Below, piece after piece: positions 1 to 11,351 of a DNA stretch of 64,000 nucleotides. The notes below the pieces were generated by a model. The model was not told the origin of the DNA. It did no database searches and worked only from the letters and a program-made list of their open reading frames with translations. Position 1 is the first letter of the stretch; each line of letters begins with the position of its first letter. The DNA is from Owenia fusiformis (taxonomy: Eukaryota; Annelida; Polychaeta; Sabellida; Oweniidae), in contig CAIIXF020000005.1 in the NCBI GenBank assembly GCA_903813345.2, positions 21,515,375 to 21,579,374 of the forward strand, given 5' to 3'. Both the position numbers and the translations under genes were made by a program.

Positions 1-1136
1 AAAAATCACATTGCTGTGTTTTCATTCGCATGAATTTAGGGTTTTTGAAAAGATATTTAGGACTCAATTTGTCCAAAAAGCACATCTGGAATGTGTAATA
101 ACAAGTTAACAGACTTATTGAACTATTGTTTTTATAAACACATAAGCAACGTCCTTGATTACAATTATAATCTTATTATTAAAATTAACATTGATATACT
201 CGGTAATTCAAATAAAATCTCAAACTACAGGTTTAACTTTCATTCTCGTGACTCTACAAGTCTTTGATGTCTAAGAAATAATAGAATCATGTCTGGACTA
301 TATTTTAACATATTGATTACATGTATTTGTATCCTTTTAATACAGCAGACACATCCTGTTATTTTCTTATTAGTCTTCTTATTAGTCTTATAATAAGATT
401 AGTCAGTTCAGTCAAAATAAGCTTCCCTTTAGAATAACAAATTTAAAATACTTTGTTTTATATACATGCAAACTTCTGATCTACCTAAATAGAAAAGTCA
501 AGCATCATTCATTTGACTCGGACCCTTATGTCATTTTACTGAAATATTTTGTAAAGATTAAACTGGTTAACCTCAGTCGAGTATAAAATGTATATGTGAT
601 CAAATTAACCCATCTCCCTATGCTTCAATCATACAACATTCTCATAGTTGCCACATGCATAATAGAATATTTGATAGAAGATGCATAAAACAATTTAGAA
701 TAACAGGTATAACAGACTTATCATGTACAGTAAATCCAAAAATATATTTAACAAACGTTAACCCTTTTAACCCCTATTAACAATTCAATATGGTAACCTT
801 AAATCATATTAAAGTTAATGTCCTGCTCCTCCATAGCTTCAGGAACACCCTAACCACACTTTCTCATTATGAGGAGAAACTATGGGGAGATATTTCTTGG
901 AAGTGTGGAAGAAATACCAGCGGGGGCCACACTTTTATGAGTGTCAAAACAGGTGACCACAACCACACTTAAACATATCTTGAGTGGTAAAAATGTGGTT
1001 AAAAAGGTCATTTTTTAACCACATGAGGAGAAAACAAGCGTTTTTTCTTAAGGGAAGTGAACAGGGGTAGAGATGCCAAACCAGGAAGTCTTTTTGTGTC
1101 AAAAAAATGATGAAAAAATGTATAATCTTTTAATTT
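1..1136. other. no gene seen (FAM184A intron 5 sequence)
   Basis: AT-rich sequence with no credible reading frame on either strand and no coiled-coil translation that would extend FAM184A. Around 870-1050 there are short imperfect inverted repeats rich in CCACA/TGTGG words. I assign it to the long intron 5. Confidence 0.5.
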
Positions 1137-1673
1137 CACTGGTGATCCACTCGATTACGCTGGTTACCAAAACGAACCGTTTTGGTAACAAAATGTCGGA
1201 ACGTCGAAGGCACGATTTTTCTTTTTTCCTTATTTCACGCGTTGTAGGCAGAATCCCCACGACGTTTTTTCTCACAACGTGCACCAGTATCATATGTTTT
1301 AGAAAATGTACATGTTTGCGAAAAAATAGCTCAGAGGACAACAGAATTGTCGATTTACTTCCTCACTTAAGTTACATAAACGATTTTTCGAAAAACAGTT
1401 AAGATCTGCACTTTTAACCCAAACCGTTTATGTAACTTAAGTGAGGAAGTAAATCTACCATTCTGTTGTCTTCTGAACTATTTCCTCGCAAATATGTACA
1501 CTTTCTTAAACATATGATACTGATACACGTTTGTGTTAAAAAATGTCGTGGGAATTCTGCCTACAACGTGTAAAATAAGGAAATGAGACAAATCGTACCT
1601 TCCGGATGTTCCGACATTTTGTTACCAAAACGAACCGTTTTGGTAACCGGCGTAATCGAGTGGATCACCAGTG
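1137..1673. mobile_element. 537-bp foldback MITE with 5-bp target duplication
   Basis: The ends are inverted copies, CACTGGTGATCCACTCG at the left and CGAGTGGATCACCAGTG at the right. Complementarity continues through both arms (about 260 bp each) to a centre near 1405. Direct repeats AATTT at 1132-1136 and 1674-1678 flank it. Both arms contain the internal palindrome AACGAACCGTTTTGG. The open frames here are shadows of the arms. It is non-autonomous, and the superfamily is not identifiable from the ends alone. Confidence 0.85.
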
Positions 1674-1678
1674 AATTT

Positions 1679-2241
1679 GAAGTCGGCTTGAACTTTATAT
1701 TTGCACATTTGATGTGATATACCATTTGTGTCATATTGTGATATCGATTCAGGTCATAGTATATTTTTGGTATTTTTGTGAAAATCAATAGAAACCATTG
1801 GAATCTGATGGTATCCACATGTTAAGTCAATAGAACACATCCAATGTCAAGTCAATATACCCTTGCTGAACTTAATGACCTCAACCTCAGCCCATGTGGG
1901 TCCAATTGCTTAAATATTTTCCAAAGTATTATGTGACATTCTTTATGTTACACCTAAAAATGATTCATTTTGTTCATGGGGAAAGTGCACTAGACCCTTT
2001 CAAGTCAAAATATACAAAATTGACCAAATTATTCAACTTTCTTACGGTGCTGTTTTTTTTTTGATAAGGTGATCTAGTATTTCAACACAGAACCCTGAAA
2101 GCCCTTTATGTGCTTGAAGTACAAAGTATTTATAGTATTATTGTTTGTATTATTAATCTCAATGTTTTTTCAACTGGCTAACTCAGTCAGTGAATACAGG
2201 ATTAAAAAACAACTCACATGAGTAATTCACCAAACCACGGC
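1679..2241. other. no gene seen
   Basis: Unremarkable AT-rich intronic sequence with a T-run near 2053. No repeat partner elsewhere in the window was noticed. Confidence 0.4.
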
Positions 2242-4056
2242 TGCATTTTCGTATACACGCAGGTGCAATACACCCACACAGCAGTTAATGAGCCTTATCA
2301 TGAAAACGATCAAAGGACCTCATGGTGTGAATTGCATGGTCGCATGTTTTTAACAAAAAATGACTCATTCAAGCGCACACAGACACCAAAGTTTGTGTCA
2401 ATGGAACCCCTGCGGTGCTCCAGCGATTGACCGGAACGAGCGTAACTGACAAAGTTGGCATAGCGGAATTAAAAGGTTTAACTCTTTTGACCAGTAATTA
2501 GCAAATTTGCTACATTGCTAGGATCAGTAATTAATTTCCTGAAAATTGTCTACTTTTGACCGATTTTATATTTCTAAACAGTCATAACTTTTTAACTTGC
2601 AAGTGCATGCTGTCAATATATTGTTCTACAATTTCAACCCATCAAAACATAAAAATTCTAGCGTATAGACTAGCAATTGATATCAATGAGATAAATAGAA
2701 TAAAATTAAATAATATTCTATGTAATAATAAAAATAAAATAATACCATCCAAAAATCTAAATTAAATCATAATTTTCACCACGTTTCATCAAGTATCGTT
2801 TTCACTGTCCAAATCATTGAATATTTGATCAAAATTGTCGTCAGTAGCCCTAATACATATGAGAGTTGAGCTCTAGCAGCAGCCATTTTAAATCCCTTTT
2901 CTTTATTTCAAATAATATTAGAGAAAACATTGGTTTATTTTATGAAAAAGTCACAAAGTATCATTAACTTCCTGTTACGTTTATGTTTTGTCCTGTACAA
3001 ACATAATCCACAAGGTTTGACATAGCCTGACATCTATAAATACAATGGAAAACTTATCAGCATAGTACGTGTATAAAAGTCGACTATAGTCGACGTCCTG
3101 TAGTTATCCCAACGAACGAAGTTCGTTAGGGATATAGTGAAGCCCTCCGTCCGTCCGTCTGTCCGTCAGTCAGTCAGTCAGTCAGTCAGTCAGTCCGTCC
3201 GTCTGTCCGGAAGATAACTCAAATACTAGTTGACAGATTTTCTTCATATTTAGTGGAAAGATGTATGGTGAATAGTTTTACGCAAAAAAAAAATTTTTCA
3301 AGATGGCCGCCGCTTTAATCGCAAAAATCATAAATTTTTCATTCTAAACCAAAGTAATTAATATTATTGTTTGAAATTTTGGTAGTGTATTCACAACATT
3401 TATCTATTTCAGATATATTCCGTGTTTTTCATCCTGACCCCCAGGGGCCATGTATGGGGGGACAGGAAAACAGAAATTTTCGCTAATTTTTAGATCTTTC
3501 TGAAGTATAGCTTTATTATACTCAAATGAAAGGCAATTAAGAGTAGATTGCAAATATTGTATCTTTTATCTGATTCGAGCCTTGTGGAATTCAAAATGGC
3601 CGTCTAATGTACGATTTCGCAATAATTTTTGGTCCCTTCAAAGTATGGCTATATTATACTCAAATTGAAGGAATTTTGGAGTAGATCACAATTATGGTAT
3701 TATTTTTCAGATTTGTACCTCAGAAAATTCAAAATGGCTGCTTTGCAGGAATTCACAATTCTAAAATCTAATTTTTTCATTTTCAACCAAAGTAATGAGT
3801 ATAATTGATTGGAATTCGGTAATTGATATTTTGTTCGTTGGGATTTGCTACTCCGCGGAGTTGCCATTATCTAGTTATCGATAGGATGAATTAGTCAACT
3901 TCCCGGTCAAAAGAGTTTGAATGAGCTGTTATTGTTGAAAACATGTGAGCATGTAATTTGCATCGCGGAGCTTTTTGTTCTTTTTTGTGATACCTGCTGA
4001 CAAGGCTCATTAAATGTTGTGCGGGTGGATTGCACCTGCTGGCATACGAAAATGCA
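2242..4056. mobile_element. degenerate inverted-repeat element hosting a Helentron-like insertion
   Basis: The segment 2242-2299 (TGCATTTTCGTATAC...GAGCCTTA) is the imperfect inverse of 4002-4056 (AAGGCTCAT...ACGAAAATGCA). Inner pieces also pair: AACTCTTTTGACC near 2478 with GGTCAAAAGAGTTTG near 3905. This suggests an old TIR element whose middle was later hit by the element at 3106-3874. No coding capacity was seen. Confidence 0.55.
3106..3874 (+). mobile_element. Helentron-like (HINE) non-autonomous element, copy 1
   Basis: It starts ATCCCAACGAACGAAGTTCG and ends with the inverse GTTCGTTGGGA, then a short hairpin (ACTCCGCGGAGT) 9 bases before a terminal CTAG followed by host T. Subterminal inverted repeats, a tetranucleotide microsatellite (GTCC/GTCA repeats at about 3147-3207), a 3' hairpin and a CTRR end are the layout expected of Helentron-associated elements. 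The body has AAAATGGC/GCCATTTT words shared with the copies at 4170, 17669 and 52755. No Rep/helicase gene is present. Confidence 0.72.
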
Positions 4057-4169
4057 CCCTAAATGTGCTGGTATTAATGTTATTGAAAAACATTGCCACC
4101 TTTTACACCACTTCTAAATTATTTCTGTACACATGCATTTTTAGAAGTTCATTTTTTCAAAAAACAAAA

Positions 4170-5557
4170 CCAGAACAACGGCAACGCCAAAGCGTAGCGA
4201 ATCCCATCGAACAGAAATGGCTGGCATTTTTACAAACGAAGCGCAAATATCATAAAACAACACACCAGAAAGGCCACCATTTTCAAAATGGTTGCTCACT
4301 AGCCAAGTTGTCATCAGAAGAAATAATATGCTTTTAAGTAGCCACCTCAAAAATTTTTTGAAAGATCGCACACGTACGTGTAAAATAACACACGTAAAAA
4401 TGGTGGCCATTTTTCAAAATGGCCGACTACTCCCCAAAGTTTTATTAGACAATGTGCAATGCTTAAAGTATTCACATATCAAATAAGAACAAAATCGCTC
4501 CACTTCTTTTCGAGTCATAGTAACATACGTTAAAATGGTGGCCATTTTTCAAAATGGCCACCTTCTACCAAAAGCGTCATTAGAAATAGACGGTGTTCCA
4601 TGCTTATAGTATTCACATACCAAATATGAACAAAATTGCTCCACTACTTTTCGAGTATTAGTAAAATACGTTAAAATGGCGGCCATTTTTCAAAATTGTT
4701 TTCAAAATGGCCGCCTTCTACCAAAAGTGTCATAGGACAGTGTGCCATGCTTATAGTATTCACATACCAAATATGAACAAAATCGCTCCACTACTTTTCG
4801 AGTTAAAGTAAAATACATTAAAATGGCGGCCATTTTTCAAAATTGTTTTCAAAATGGCCGACTTCTACCAGAAGTGTCATAGAACAGTGTGCCATGCTTA
4901 TAGTATAACACACGTAAAAATGGTGGCCATTTTTCAAAATGGCCGACTACTCCCCAAAGTTTTATTAGACAATGTGCAATGCTTAAAGTATTCACATATC
5001 AAATATGAACAAAATCGCTCCACTACTTTTCGAGTTATAGTAAAATACGTTAAAATGGCGGCCATTTTTCAAAATGGCCGCCTTCTACCAAAAGTGTCTT
5101 TAGACAATGTGCAATGCTTATAGTATTCACACACCAAATATGAACAAAATCGCTCCACTATTTTTAGAGTTACAGCAAAAATCGTAAAATGACGAGTAAA
5201 GGCCGCCATTTTTCAAGATGGCTGCCATGTGCTTTTTAATATCTACATTTTTAGCATTATTAATGTCCTTTATAAATTTTTTTACATTTAAAACATATTG
5301 CTATTACAGTTTTACATATTGCACCTAAATTACTGTAAAATCGTCACTAAAATGGCCGCCATTTTGAAATGAGAGGCCATTTTGAAAATCGGCTTTCGAG
5401 CAGAACTTCTACCCCCATAGGGTATATGTGTACGAAATATGAACAAAATCGGGCCAACGGTATTTGAGTTATTGCCCAGACGGACGGACAGACAGACGGA
5501 CGGACGGACGGACGGAGGCGTTCCCTATATCCCTCCGAACTTCGTTCGATGGGATAA
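4170..5557 (-). mobile_element. Helentron-like (HINE) element, copy 2
   Basis: Reverse orientation. It begins with the 3' terminus CCAGAACAACGGCAACGCC (CTGG on the element strand) and ends CTTCGTTCGATGGGAT next to TT of the host. The core is a tandem array of roughly 120-150 bp units, each with TATGAACAAAATCGCTCCAC, GCCATTTTTCAAAATGGC and ACCAAAAGTGTCAT, then a (GGAC)n tract at about 5478-5512. The GCCATTTT/AAAATGGC pairs make every unit a small hairpin. Reading frames across it are repeat shadows. Confidence 0.75.
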
Positions 5558-6054
5558 TTATGGAATCATTTATATATTCTACATGATGAGACACATGTTC
5601 AAGTACAATGTAACTTTGCATGAAAAATTGTAGAAAAAATGATGGATGATGGTAAAAATGACAAATGTATTTTCAAAAAAGCTTGTTAATATGGGTGGAT
5701 TAAACATGGATTATGAGATAATCCAATTGATCTTGAAATCATTCTTTGAACTTTTCTTGAAGATTATACATTGGCCTTTCATATACATTCATTTTTTATA
5801 GCCAGAAACTACTTACAAAAAAATAATCAACTGTCAAAAATCTGTTGCACTATCTTCCCTCCTCCTTTGATGATTTACATATAATAAAAAAATGACATCA
5901 ATGATGAATTATTCAAACTGATTCATGAAACAAGCTAATGTTAGAATATAATGACCTAGTTTTTCTCTAAATTTTAATTAGTGAGTTTTTTCTTGAAAAG
6001 ATCTGCAATCCTAGAGAAGTAAGATCTAAATGTAAAGTAAATGTTTTTACTTAC
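5558..6054. other. intronic sequence, no feature seen
   Basis: AT-rich spacer between the Helentron-like element and FAM184A exon 5. It includes the start of intron 5 just below the GTAAGT donor. No repeat or gene was recognised. Confidence 0.4.
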
Positions 6055-6261
6055 ATTTTTTAATTGTTCATACTTGAGACTTGATTCTTGTACAAGAACT
6101 TGCAGTTCATTCATGTGTTGTTTACTTTGTGTTTCTACTGATGTTTGATGGTCCATTATGAGCTGTTTTTCATGTTGTTTACCACGTTCCTCTACATTCA
6201 TCAGATCTCTCTCCAGCTTTTCTTTCATAGTTTGTTTCTCTATTGACATGTCTTCCAGAGC
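6055..6261 (-). CDS. FAM184A: FAM184A-like coiled-coil protein, exon 5 (last exon seen)
   Basis: 207-nt exon, 69 codons, phase 0 to phase 0, residues 440-508. It reads ALEDMSIEKQTMKEKLERDL and ends SSLKYEQLKN. It is highly charged coiled coil consistent with the region after the ELEKKV block of vertebrate FAM184A, but similarity here is by position and composition more than by identity. The acceptor is TTTACATTTTAG and the donor is an ideal GTAAGT. The vertebrate protein is about 1,140 residues, so roughly half the gene is still missing. No exon of 60 codons or more with this character occurs in 1-6054, so intron 5 is probably over 6 kb. Confidence 0.85.
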
Positions 6262-6472
6262 CTAAAATGTAAAATACAGTATGGTTCACACCTCTAATTT
6301 CATGGTGCAAAAGTTTTGGGATTTTTAGTTTTCGCAATTTTTCACGCGCTCACCGACTTCGGATCACTGTAACTTTGTAAATACTTAACAAAAAGTCATG
6401 AACTTTTTTTAAAATGTTTGTACAGACTTCAAGATTAAATAAATTGATAAATGCATTTTGATTATCGGTGGT

Positions 6473-6554
6473 CCCTTGGAGACCCCTTAGAACAAAATCG
6501 ATCATATATGATCGATTTTGCTTTATTGCTATTCTAAGGGGTCTCGAGGGTCCT
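6473..6554. repeat. imperfect hairpin with a 26-bp perfect palindromic core
   Basis: The arms CCCTTGGAGACCCCTTAGAA and TTCTAAGGGGTCTCGAGGG face each other. Between them is the perfect palindrome at 6494-6519, AAAATCGATCATA and its inverse. It lies in FAM184A intron 4, about 210 bp upstream of exon 5 on the transcript. It is probably a short foldback remnant. Confidence 0.7.
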
Positions 6555-7328
6555 CATTTCAATAAAACTGCAAGAATAATGCATTATCTAAAAGTATGGA
6601 CCAGTAGGAACATTTAAAAAAAAAGATTGTTTGAATCTGATGACTCTGTGCAAAGTTAGAGGCACTTGAATCTGACATGTGGCGAAAAAATATCGAAAAC
6701 GATAAAATCCCATGTTAAATCGCCATAGGGATTTTCCGAGGATCTGCAGTCTCGAAGTTCTAAAAAATTTATTTGTATGAGTTATGCCATGACACAAATA
6801 CCACTGGAATCAGCATAAAAAGATCTATAATTCTGCGTTTTCAGATTTTTAAATTGAAGTCTCAATAAAAAATTAAATGCTAAAATAATTTCATTTTAAA
6901 AAAAATCTAACTGCGCCATCTTGAATTATGACGTCACAATGACACTATCTCATTTGCATATTCACATTTTTTTCAAAAAACATAAAGTATGGGTATAGCC
7001 CTTCAAAATGATATATTACTTATTGGTTATTGCTTCCCTTTCTTGCTTCTGGAGCCATTTACATTTTAGTTTTATTTCTTTCCATTTTCCCCAAAATTTT
7101 CAGGCATGAGGGAGTTAAAAGGAAATGTTACCTGTAAATTTTGCCTACAGGCGAGAAAGAGGACATGCTGTCTTTCCCATCTGCCATTTTTTGTTATCAT
7201 TACTGCGAAATTTTGAAAATCGCCTTGACATAGCCTTCATGGTATAACAGAGTGATGTTACAAAATAACAAAAAGTTTCTCGTGTTGGGCAGATAATATT
7301 TTCTTTTATAGGACATATTTTCGTTTGT
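6555..7328. other. intron 4 sequence, no gene seen
   Basis: No convincing frame. A TGACGTCA-like word (ATGACGTCACAATG) occurs near 6930. Otherwise it is AT-rich intronic DNA with no repeat partner noticed in this window. Confidence 0.4.
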
Positions 7329-7593
7329 ATATTTATTTATTTTATTTATTTATTGATTTCTCAATTCACCCCTTATAGGGTATAAGAGTACAAAAGACAA
7401 ACTTAACTAATACAGTAACAAACATTATAATAACATTTATATACATGTAAGAACATTTTTTGCCCAGCCTCAATTAAAAATTTACAAAGTTTTATGAGTA
7501 TATTTTTGTTTGAATTCATTAATTTCTCAAACTTCTGTGTGTTTGGTCTTGTGGTATAACATTTAGGAAGGTATCTTTTTCTAATATAGCTTT
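7329..7593 (-). mobile_element. LINE 3' end with (AAAT)n tail
   Basis: On the minus strand this reads as the last codons of a LINE frame, a 3' untranslated stretch containing CCCTATAAGGGGTGAATTG, then an AAAT-rich tail (TTTATTTATTTATTG on the plus strand at about 7330-7360). It is the continuation of the frame at 8583-9278 after removing the intervening element. The simple-repeat tail is typical of several non-LTR clades. Confidence 0.7.
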
Positions 7594-8582
7594 CAGTCTA
7601 CGATTTCGTCTGTCGCACCTCGCCAAATGCGGAAATAAAACTGCTGGGGCGAAAATGAGCTAAAACAACTTGCCACACGTGTCTAGAACAAAATACCATT
7701 ATTGTGGCGACTTTTAGGCTATAACTTCTCAAAACATAAGATAAAGTGTTTACTTACCTTACAGATTCTTATTTTTCCAAAATAAAGTCTTAAAAACCGG
7801 CAATTTTCAGAGGGAGACATCTATTGAGAAAAATACTTGTAATTGCTTTCAATAAGCATACCCCCTTCAATAAAGTTTGCAGTTCCCATTTTACCATGTA
7901 GATTTGAAATAAAAAATAAAATCTTGGGGAGGGAAACTCTAAAACGCAACAGCTGCATAAAATAAGCAGGTTTACCTTTCACTTAGAGCCACTTAGGAAT
8001 GTTTATTATAGTGGGAAATTTAAATTTGAATGTTGAAACAGCATGATTGGTATTGGATATTGGTATATGATTGGTCTGATCACATGACTACCAATGTTTA
8101 TGTTCTCATAAGACAACATGTTTTCTCTGAATTGTTTGACTTGAAACATTCTTCTAAAGCTAATTCTGTGTACTTTTAAGTCAGAAAAATACTATTTTTT
8201 GAGGCAAATATATCTATGTCTATTATTCTGGAAAGAAGGATAGTCCTGTATGATTCAGTTCTTTTTATATCTTATTTTAATGTCATATTAAAGGGGGAAG
8301 GGTGGGGCATTGTTTAATTGCTCCCTGGACATGGGTTTAGTTGTGGGGAAGAAATTTCTGTCTTATCAGGTGCTTATCAATTCCATTCTTGAATTGATTT
8401 ATTTCTGTGGTGTCTATTACGGATTAGGGAAGATTGTTCCACGTAAGAGGTACCTGCGCTACCGCTGAGCTACACGGGTGGACTGCCCAAAACAGGACTA
8501 GTACAAATTTCATATGGCGAGAACTAATAATTTTTAGTAGTCATTCTTGGCAAGAATGCGCTGAAAACGAAATCGTAGACTG
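7594..8582. mobile_element. 989-bp non-autonomous element with 6-bp target duplication, inside a LINE
   Basis: The ends are CAGTCTACGATTTCGT and its inverse ACGAAATCGTAGACTG-like terminus, flanked by AGCTTT at 7588-7593 and 8583-8588. It splits a LINE reading frame, which resumes in frame on the other side when one AGCTTT is removed. It contains a tRNA-like fragment near 8452-8486. The CAG start and 6-bp duplication recall the CAGGGCTGTCAA family elsewhere in the window, but internal sequences differ. Confidence 0.82.
8452..8486 (-). other. tRNA 5'-half-like fragment
   Basis: The minus strand reads GTGTAGCTCAGCGGTAGCGC, a good tRNA A box/D arm (RNA polymerase III box A). No B box or anticodon arm follows, so this is a fragment, probably an old SINE head within the MITE. 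Confidence 0.45.
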
Positions 8583-9278
8583 AGCTTTGCATTCTAAAAT
8601 GACATGAAATTCATCACCTATTCCTTTACCACATAAATCACAAAACCTATTTTCCCTAGGCATATTTTTATAATGTCCTCTTTCAACTGGAAGTTTATTA
8701 TTACACAATCTGTACATAATTAGAACTTTTCTATATTTATCTGGCATACAGTCTAAATACTGTTCAAATGAAAATTCTGTTTTAAATATTTTATAGTTGT
8801 AACTTTTACTACTGACTTTCATGTCACTATTCCACTTTTGTAAAAACTGATCTTGCATCCTTACTTTTACTTTTTTGATAAACTCTGCATAACTAACTGA
8901 CTTTGGATTTATCCAAACATCTGACATGCCAAGATTGTTTAATGTGTTTTTCACATAAGTAAACCAATTTGAGGAAAATACATTCCTGTCATACATATTT
9001 TTACACAATTTGTACATTTTTTCACTCATCTTTAAACTGTCAGAGCTACTTGTTGCTAATTTATACCAAAATTTCAAGATACATGTGTTAGACTTTATAT
9101 ATAGAGGGAATCTACCAAGTTCCCCATAAACCATATAGTTTGGAGTTGTTTTCTTTACCTTAAGAATATATTTTAGAAATTTAAGATGTAGTTTTTCGAT
9201 CAGTTTGTTATTTGTCATACCCCATATCTCGGCACCATACATTAATATTGGCAGAACTAGGGTGTCAAATAAATGCAA
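8583..9278 (-). pseudogene. non-LTR retrotransposon ORF2 C-terminus (LINE relic)
   Basis: About 230 codons from the end of a LINE reverse transcriptase polyprotein. LFDTLVLPILMYGAEIWG is the conserved post-RT block. YGELGRFPLYI follows, and RFCDLCGKGIGDEFHVILEC is the C-terminal CCHC-like knuckle. The 5' part with endonuclease and RT palm is absent. The element at 7594-8582 cuts the frame just after ILECKA, and the last 12 codons before the stop at 8541 belong to that insert. The clade (CR1/L2-like or similar) cannot be settled from this fragment. It is in FAM184A intron 4 in the gene's orientation. Confidence 0.85.
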
Positions 9279-9461
9279 CTGTGTTTTAAGAGGTAATGCA
9301 AAGACACATAAGGATTCTATGAAAATTGATCCACTTTAACTGATAATATTCAATTCTAAGGGAACTTTCTTATATACCTGCCATGTAAATTAACCCGAAT
9401 CAATAAGATGAGAAGACAGAACTATTTGATGACCAGTTTAATATTTTGGTAGTTTCCTTAC

Positions 9462-9643
9462 CTGCTCTAAAGCCTTCAATTTGTTACTTGATTCTGAGAT
9501 CTGTGTTTGACTAAGGTCACTTAAAGATGATCTCTCTTGCTCCAACCATGATACTTTGTCACGCAGTTTATTCAGCTCTGACATAAGATCTTTAATTGTA
9601 GCCTCATTTTGGATTTTGGTTGCTTCTAGCTCACCAAACAAAG
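9462..9643 (-). CDS. FAM184A: FAM184A-like coiled-coil protein, exon 4
   Basis: 182-nt exon completing codon 379 and encoding residues 380-439. It contains NEATIKDLMSELNKLRDKVS then WLEQERSSL, aligning to the conserved vertebrate segment EVTIKDLESEKSRVNERLSQ. It is coiled coil throughout with no catalytic motif. The acceptor is TTTTTTAATTTCAG just above 9643, and the donor is CAG then GTAAGG, close to consensus. Exit phase is 0. Intron 4 (about 3.2 kb) carries a LINE relic in the same orientation with a MITE inside it. Confidence 0.92.
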
Positions 9644-9962
9644 CTGAAATTAAAAAAGGTTTTCCAGGAAATATTCATCAATCCCTGAACACACGAATCA
9701 AATAATGGGTCCCAAAAACATTTATTCAACACAGGGTTCTCCAGAAAACATTAATCAAATACAGCATTTTTCAAATAAAAAATCATCAAACACATGTTAT
9801 GCCAGAAAACATATATGTATCAAATAAGTGTTGAACTATATAATATCTATATATTAACATACTACAACTACAAACATACTGCAAACACAGGATGAGACTG
9901 AATTTTATAATCTATCATCCAATTATATTGTCGATTTAAGTATTTGAAAAACGGTCAAAGAT

Positions 9963-10464
9963 ACACCGGAATACCCGTTGTCACAAATGGTGACCACAGG
10001 TTCGTATTCGATTCGATTTTCATTAACTGCATTTTATTAGAGCACTTAGATTCAATTCCTTTGGTAGAATAATCAATCAAAATGTCTTTCTATTCATTGT
10101 ATAGTTCAATATGTTCTACCATCGAAGTAAAATCCTTAATTTTACCGATTAAAGTATGACATGGTGAAGGGACAACGGATACTGGTTCAGATCTATCCTT
10201 TCTCTGTTAATTATTTGAAATTCAGATTCCATTGTCATTGACGATATGGAAGACGGTATATTGTGGAGATTCACGACCACAATTAATTCATCAAAATTGG
10301 GATTTCATATAATACACCATCACAAGAGCTTAATACATGCACAGAATCAGCGATGATAAGGTCCCATGAAATGAGAACCAAGTGATTAAAAAGTTGAAGT
10401 GACGGTTACATTCACCATTTGTGACAATGGTATCTGACTTTACCGTTGTCAGGTTGTTCTGGTG
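9963..10464. mobile_element. 502-bp MITE, CACCGGAATA ends
   Basis: Left end ACACCGGAATACCCGTTGTC, right end GACTTTACCGTTGTCAGG...CTGGTGT. A second copy with the same interior lies at 32187-32575 plus 36594-36702. It shares TAGAGCACTTAGATTCAAT, TTCTACCATCGAAGTAAA and CAGATTCCATTGTCATTG. The left terminus here lacks about 20 bp present in the other copy. It fills most of FAM184A intron 3. Confidence 0.75.
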
Positions 10465-10496
10465 TGAAAGAAATGACTAATACAAGTAATACTGAC

Positions 10497-10617
10497 TTGA
10501 TCGTTTTAACATCTCTGCTGCCTGTTCTTTACACCTTTCTTGTAGACCTATCAACTCTGGTTCCAATTGGCGTAACTTCTCTAAAGCAGTGGCAGCTTCA
10601 GCCTGAGCCTGGGCAAG
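10497..10617 (-). CDS. FAM184A: FAM184A-like coiled-coil protein, exon 3
   Basis: 121-nt exon, residues 339-378 plus the first base of codon 379. It reads LAQAQAEAATALEKLRQLEP followed by ELIGLQERCKEQAAEMLKRS, and aligns to the vertebrate stretch ending in ARERLQQQASDLVLKAS. The acceptor is TAG at 10618-10620 and the donor GTCAGT is somewhat weak. Exit phase 1 fits the two-base start of exon 4 exactly, which supports both edges. A short MITE (9963-10464) ends about 30 bp past the donor in intron 3. Intron 2 upstream is about 9.4 kb. Confidence 0.88.
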
Positions 10618-10846
10618 CTAAAATAAATACATCAAATAGAAAAATATGTGAACATGATTTTTAAAATTCAAATTCTAGTGTAGGTTGTGATAATTATATA
10701 CTTAAAGAGCAGAAGTGGCCATATTATAGCTTTAAATCATACAATTGGGTACCCCATTACTCTCTTTGTTATTACAAAAGGTGTATACAAATACAGTTAT
10801 CTCCATCATGAGCAAATAATCTCCATTGAGGTACAGTACTGCATAC

Positions 10847-11351
10847 CGGCTTTGTATAAAAAACCTCCTACCTCATACCCACCTACCAACCTATGTGGGA
10901 CATGATACACTCATTGAAGGGTTCAATTTTAAAGATTTTTAAATCTTAAATAGCTCTAATTATTAACATTTCTACAATTCCGGCTTTATTTTATGACTAG
11001 ACGGATGACAGATCCATAAATAAAGGCATATGGGTGCATTGTAATGTGTAATGACCTGAGGGCGCCCCAAGGGAATAACTAACTAACGACCGCGAGCATA
11101 GGTCCAACAAGCCAGATAAAGAAATTGAAAAAAAGTGTGCTAAATTCGATACCCCGAGTGGGAATCGAACTCAGCTGGGCTGTAGTAGCAACTTGCTATC
11201 AAGAGTCGTTACAAATGCATCTATAAGTATAATTCATCATAAACTAAGATTTAATAAACTAAGATCTTTAAAATTGAACCCTTCAAAGACTGTATCATGT
11301 CCCACGTACGTGGGTAGGTGGGTATGAGGTAGGAGGTTTTTTATACAAAGC
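10847..11351. mobile_element. 505-bp long-TIR element with tRNA-like core and 9-bp target duplication
   Basis: The ends are CGGCTTTGTATAAAAAACC and GGTTTTTTATACAAAGC, with inverted arms of about 90 bp (CTCCTACCTCATACCCACC and inverse). They are flanked by ACTGCATAC at 10838-10846 and 11352-11360. A 9-bp duplication with long TIRs fits Mutator-like elements (established pattern, assignment inferred). The centre holds a tRNA B-box-like GAGTTCGATTCCCA on the minus strand near 11165. An inverted, partly rearranged copy lies at 61730-62250. Confidence 0.82.

Noticed and set aside
3147-3207. CRISPR-like regular repeats
   Set aside because: A 4-bp microsatellite (GTCC/GTCA) with no spacers, in a eukaryotic intron.
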